From Novosphingobium sp. (lineage in GTDB: Bacteria; Pseudomonadota; Alphaproteobacteria; Sphingomonadales; Sphingomonadaceae), in assembly GCA_004211435.1 (NCBI GenBank), contig SECS01000001.1:62001-126000 (forward strand): 64,000 bases of DNA, read 5' to 3'. Shown piece after piece: positions 60,490 through 64,000 of the stretch (within the stretch, counting starts at the first letter, position 1; each line of letters starts with the position of its first letter). The notes below the pieces were generated by a model that saw nothing but the letters and a program-made list of their open reading frames with translations, did no database searches and had not been told where the DNA came from. The position numbers and the translations under genes were made by a program.

Positions 60490-62154
60490 ATGCGGAAACT
60501 TTTGCGGCCCTGCCTCGCCGTGCTGAGCTTGCTGGCAAGCACCACGCCGGCTCTGGCAAAGGACGCCGCCAGGCGCCCGAACTTCCTGATCATCCTCGCC
60601 GACGATCTCGGCTTCTCGGACATCGGCGCCTTCGGCGGCGAGATCGCGACGCCCAACCTCGATGCCTTGGCCGCGCGCGGGCTCAAGCTGACCGGGCTGC
60701 ATACCGCGGCGACCTGCTCGCCGACGCGGGCGATGCTGCTCACCGGGCTCGACAACCACGAAGCCGGGCTGGGCTCGATGGCCGAGGCGCTGACCGCCAA
60801 CCAGCGCGGCAAGCCCGGCTACGAAGGCCACCTGCGCCCCGACGCCGTCTCGCTGGCCGAACGCCTCGGCGCCTCCGGTTATCGCACGCTGTTCTCGGGC
60901 AAGTGGCACCTCGGCCTGACGCCCGCGCAGGATCCGCACGCACGCGGCTTCCAGCACAGCTTCGCGATGCTCCAGGGATCGCACAACCATTTCGGGCGCG
61001 ACGTCTCGACCGATCCGAGCAAGATCGGCGGCTTCACCTATCGCGACAACGGGCAGACCCTGTCGAGCCTGCCCGCCGATTTCTATTCGTCGGATGCCTT
61101 CGCCACGCGGCTGATCGCCGACCTGCGCGCGAGCAAGGCGGGCACCGACGCGAAGAAGCCGTTCTTCGCCTACCTCGCCTTCACCGCCCCGCACTTCCCG
61201 CTGCAGGCGCCGGCCGAGACGATCGCCAAGTACAAGGGGCGTTACGACGCCGGCTACGAAGCCCTGCGCACCGCGCGGCTGAAGCGTCAGGTCGAACTCG
61301 GCCTGCTCGACGCCAAGACCATACCGCACGACCTCGACCTCTCCGTCCCCTGGGCCTCGCTGACACGAGACCAGAAGGCACGCGCGGCACGGCGCATGGA
61401 AGTCTATGCGGCGATGGTCGACCGGCTCGACTGGAACGTCGGCCGTGTGGTCCAGGCGCTCAAGGACAGCGGCGAATACGATGACACGGTCATCCTGTTC
61501 CTCGCCGACAACGGCGCCGAAGGCTCGGCGCTCGACGACCGCTCGATCCCGCGCGTGATGGCGCGCTACGACGCGGCCGACAACCGGCTCGAGAATGTCG
61601 GCGCGGCCACGTCCTACGAGTCCATAGGCCCCGGCTGGGCCGAGGCCGCGACCGCGCCCTCGTGGCGGTTCAAGGCCTTCGAGACCGAAGGCGGCACCCG
61701 CGTCGTATCCTTCCTGGCCGGCCCCGGCGTGAAGCCGGGCATCAGCCATGCCTATGCCAGCATCGCCGACGTCGCGCCGACCTTCCTGGATCTGGCAAAG
61801 GTGCCGGCCACGACGCCGCTGCGCGGGCGAAGCTGGACCGGCCTGCTCGGCGGCAAGGCGCGCACCGTCTACCCGGCGAGCCAGCCGATCGGCGCCGAAC
61901 TGTTCGGCGGCCGCTCGCTGCGCCAGGGCGACTGGAAGCTGCTCGACACCGGCGACGGCGTCTGGCGCCTGTTCGATCTCGCGCGCGATCCCGGCGAGAC
62001 GCGCGATCTCGCCGGGCACGAGCCCGCGCGCAAGGCCGCGCTGCTCGCCGCCTACCAAGGCTATGCCCGCGAGGTCGGAGTGGTCGAGCCCGACACGCGC
62101 CAGCCCTTTCTGAACCAGCCCTCACCCCGACAGCAGCCTCATCAGGGAGAATGA
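60490..62154 (+). CDS. Periplasmic arylsulfatase (copy 1)
   Basis: This 554-residue type I sulfatase has a signal peptide (MRKLLRPCLAVLSLLASTTP-ALA). The metal-binding ADDLGFSDIG (Asp38, Asp39) and the formylglycine motif C-S-P-T-R (Cys76, Pro78, Arg80) in TCSPTRAMLLTG are intact. FSGKWHLGL supplies the sulfate-binding Lys and His, and FLADNGAEGS the second metal-ligand pair. It releases sulfate from sulfate esters after conversion of the Cys to formylglycine. The modifying enzyme is not encoded nearby. The next gene is a close paralogue. Confidence 0.94.
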   Translation: MRKLLRPCLAVLSLLASTTPALAKDAARRPNFLIILADDLGFSDIGAFGGEIATPNLDALAARGLKLTGLHTAATCSPTRAMLLTGLDNHEAGLGSMAEALTANQRGKPGYEGHLRPDAVSLAERLGASGYRTLFSGKWHLGLTPAQDPHARGFQHSFAMLQGSHNHFGRDVSTDPSKIGGFTYRDNGQTLSSLPADFYSSDAFATRLIADLRASKAGTDAKKPFFAYLAFTAPHFPLQAPAETIAKYKGRYDAGYEALRTARLKRQVELGLLDAKTIPHDLDLSVPWASLTRDQKARAARRMEVYAAMVDRLDWNVGRVVQALKDSGEYDDTVILFLADNGAEGSALDDRSIPRVMARYDAADNRLENVGAATSYESIGPGWAEAATAPSWRFKAFETEGGTRVVSFLAGPGVKPGISHAYASIADVAPTFLDLAKVPATTPLRGRSWTGLLGGKARTVYPASQPIGAELFGGRSLRQGDWKLLDTGDGVWRLFDLARDPGETRDLAGHEPARKAALLAAYQGYAREVGVVEPDTRQPFLNQPSPRQQPHQGE

Positions 62155-62155
62155 C

Positions 62156-63829
62156 ATGAAACGAAACTTCGTCCGCATGGCGACCGCGCTGGTCGCGCTC
62201 ACCGCCGTGCCCGCCATGGCGCGCGACGCCGCGCCAGCGCCGCAACGCCCGAACTTCCTGATCATCGTCGCCGACGATCTCGGCTTCTCCGACATCGGCG
62301 CTTTCGGCGGCGAGATCGCCACACCCAATCTCGACGCCATCGCCGCGCGTGGCCTGAAGCTCGCCAACTTCCACACCGCGCCGACCTGCTCGCCGACGCG
62401 CTCGATGCTGCTGACCGGGCTCGACCACCACGAGGCCGGCCTCGGCAACATGTCCGAGATGCTGACCCCCAACCAGGTCGGCAAGCCGAACCACGAAGGC
62501 TATCTCAAGGCCAATACCGCCACCTTGGCAGAAATCCTTTCGGCCAGCGGCTATCGCACGCATCTTTCGGGCAAGTGGCACCTCGGCGTCACCGCCGATC
62601 AGGACCCCCACGCACGCGGCTTCCAGACCAGCTTTGCGATGCTCCAGGGCGGCCACAACCACTTCGGCCTCAACGTCGCGCAGAACCGCAGCCTCTATGG
62701 TGCGACCTATACGGTGAACGGGCAGCAGATCACGACCCTGCCCCAGGGGTTCTATTCGTCGGACGCCTTCGCCGACAAGCTCGTCGATCAGCTCAAGACG
62801 GCCAAGACCGGCGCCGACGGCGCCAAGCCGTTCTTTGCCTACCTTGCCTTTACCGCGCCGCACTTCCCGCTGCAGGCGCCGGCCGAGACGATCGCCAAGT
62901 ACAAGGGCCGCTACGACGCCGGCTGGGACGCCTTGCGCGAAGCCCGGCTCAAGCGCCAGATCGACCTCGGCCTGCTCGACGCCAAGACCGTTGCCCACGA
63001 CGCCGATCTCGCGCCGCTGTGGAACACCCTGACGCCCGAACAGAAGCTGCGTGAGACGCGCCGCATGGAAGTCTTCGCGGCGATGGTCGATCGCATGGAT
63101 TCGGCGATCGGCCGGGTGGTCCAGACGCTCAAGGACACGGGCGAATACGACAACACCGTGATCCTGTTCCTCGCCGACAACGGCGCCGAGGGCTCGAACC
63201 TCTACGAGAAGTCGATGGGCATGCTCAACCAGGTCTATGCCAAGGCCGACAACCGCGTCGAGAACATCGGCGCGGCGAGTTCCTACGAAGCGATCGGCCC
63301 CGGCTGGGCCCTCGCCGCAACCGCGCCGTCGTGGCGGGTGAAGGCCTATTCGACCGAGGGCGGCACGCGCGCGGTCTCGTTCCTCTCGGGCCCCGGCGTG
63401 CGCCAGGGCGTGGGCAGCGCCTATACCAACGTCGCCGACGTGGTGCCGACCTTCCTCGACCTCGCGCACGTCGCCAAGCCGGGGGCGCAGTTCGCCGGTC
63501 GCGCGGTCACGCCGATCCGCGGCAAGTCCTGGGCCGGCTGGCTCCAGGGCAAGGCGACGCAAGTCTACACCGCCCAGGACACGATCGGCGAGGAGCTGTT
63601 CGGCGGCCGCGGCCTGCGCCAGGGCGACTGGAAGATCGTCGATAACGGCGAGGGCCAGTGGCACCTGTTCAACGTCGCCGCCGATCCCGGCGAGATCCGC
63701 GACCTCTCGACCGCCGAGCCCGCGCGCAAGGCGGCGCTGGTCAAGGCCTGGGACGCCTATGCCCGGCAGGTCGGCGTCGTGCTGCCCGAAGGCCACCAGG
63801 CGATCATCGACCGCCCGATCCGCCGCTGA
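62156..63829 (+). CDS. Periplasmic arylsulfatase (copy 2)
   Basis: This 557-residue paralogue of the preceding gene starts one base after its stop. The signal peptide is MKRNFVRMATALVALTAVPA-MA. The formylglycine motif C-S-P-T-R (Cys78) and metal residues (Asp40, Asp41) are intact. Long stretches are identical to copy 1 (APHFPLQAPAETIAKYKGRY; DPHARGFQ), while residues 150-190 and 350-400 differ. This fits a tandem duplication with change of substrate pocket. Confidence 0.94.
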   Translation: MKRNFVRMATALVALTAVPAMARDAAPAPQRPNFLIIVADDLGFSDIGAFGGEIATPNLDAIAARGLKLANFHTAPTCSPTRSMLLTGLDHHEAGLGNMSEMLTPNQVGKPNHEGYLKANTATLAEILSASGYRTHLSGKWHLGVTADQDPHARGFQTSFAMLQGGHNHFGLNVAQNRSLYGATYTVNGQQITTLPQGFYSSDAFADKLVDQLKTAKTGADGAKPFFAYLAFTAPHFPLQAPAETIAKYKGRYDAGWDALREARLKRQIDLGLLDAKTVAHDADLAPLWNTLTPEQKLRETRRMEVFAAMVDRMDSAIGRVVQTLKDTGEYDNTVILFLADNGAEGSNLYEKSMGMLNQVYAKADNRVENIGAASSYEAIGPGWALAATAPSWRVKAYSTEGGTRAVSFLSGPGVRQGVGSAYTNVADVVPTFLDLAHVAKPGAQFAGRAVTPIRGKSWAGWLQGKATQVYTAQDTIGEELFGGRGLRQGDWKIVDNGEGQWHLFNVAADPGEIRDLSTAEPARKAALVKAWDAYARQVGVVLPEGHQAIIDRPIRR

Positions 63830-63844
63830 CCTACCGAACCGCTC

Positions 63845-63878
63845 TGCCCGCTTGCGCCGTTACGGGCGCGAGCGGGCA
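63845..63878 (+). terminator. Hairpin terminator after sulfatase genes
   Basis: TGCCCGCTtGCGCC (63845-63858) pairs with GGGCGCgAGCGGGCA (63864-63878), and AATTCG follows. It probably ends the sulfatase transcript. I see no gene in the last 120 bases of the window. Confidence 0.6.
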
Positions 63879-64000
63879 ATTCGCGATTGGTTAACGCGCC
63901 ACCGCTATGGCCTTTGTGCAACGTGTCCGCGATATAAGTAGAACACTGTTCTCAAATCGCTTGCATAGTACATAATCTGAAGGAATACCGCTGCCCGTCC

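Overview
The window is 64 kb of GC-rich, densely packed chromosomal DNA with almost no spacer. Protein repertoire and codon use point to an alphaproteobacterium of the Sphingomonadales (Novosphingobium/Sphingobium/Sphingomonas-like). The signs are large TonB-dependent receptors, a SURF1-linked cyo quinol oxidase, FixJ/StyR-type regulators, many alpha/beta hydrolases, a P450 and paired acyl-CoA dehydrogenases. I saw no rRNA, tRNA, CRISPR array, prophage or insertion sequence. The genus is inference.

Layout. (1) 1-7.7 kb: an RpiR-family regulator (cut by the window edge) is divergent from a TonB receptor, a PhnD/PhnC/PhnE-type ABC importer and a Tat-exported phospholipase C. A palindrome lies between regulator and receptor. 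This reads as a system for scavenging a phosphorylated organic compound. (2) 7.7-12.8 kb, minus strand: a translationally coupled operon encoding a HAD-UbiA fusion, a GtrA flippase, DprE1, DprE2 and a GT87 glycosyltransferase. Together they make a plausible polyprenyl-phospho-D-arabinofuranose pathway like that of mycobacteria. (3) 13-23 kb: an SDR, Dps, SURF1-cyoDCBA, an MHS-type transporter and a KatG with a secretion signal. (4) 23-27.5 kb: a signalling block of a FixJ/StyR-like response regulator, a single-domain receiver and two paralogous PAS histidine kinases. (5) 27.6-38 kb: a catalase, four alpha/beta hydrolases, WrbA, a MOSC protein, a cysteine hydrolase, a divergent ClpP-like protein and a chemoreceptor. 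(6) 38-45.4 kb: P450/TetR pair and cobW-cobN under a cobalamin riboswitch. (7) 45.5-53 kb: an acyl-CoA dehydrogenase pair and a MacAB/NodT-type efflux operon. (8) 53-64 kb: a sulfur-scavenging island with two TauD-type dioxygenases, a GPH-type transporter, an LsfA-like 1-Cys peroxiredoxin, a TonB receptor and two tandem arylsulfatases.

Three regulatory observations stand out. First, the sulfur island carries two copies of the same roughly 87-nt structured leader, at 53.2 and 57.7 kb. Each is followed by a Shine-Dalgarno sequence, an eight-codon ORF and a hairpin. I cannot assign this to a known RNA class, and it is the best candidate for something undescribed. Second, an ATACC-nn-GGTAT palindrome occurs upstream of dps and of the cysteine hydrolase, with degenerate versions near the catalase and the FixJ-like regulator. 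This suggests a local stress regulon. Third, two related palindromic repeats sit inside operons, and each supplies Shine-Dalgarno-like sequence to the next gene.

Start sites were chosen from ribosome binding sites and overlaps. Many genes share 4-base ATGA/GTGA/TTGA junctions, which supports the operons described.
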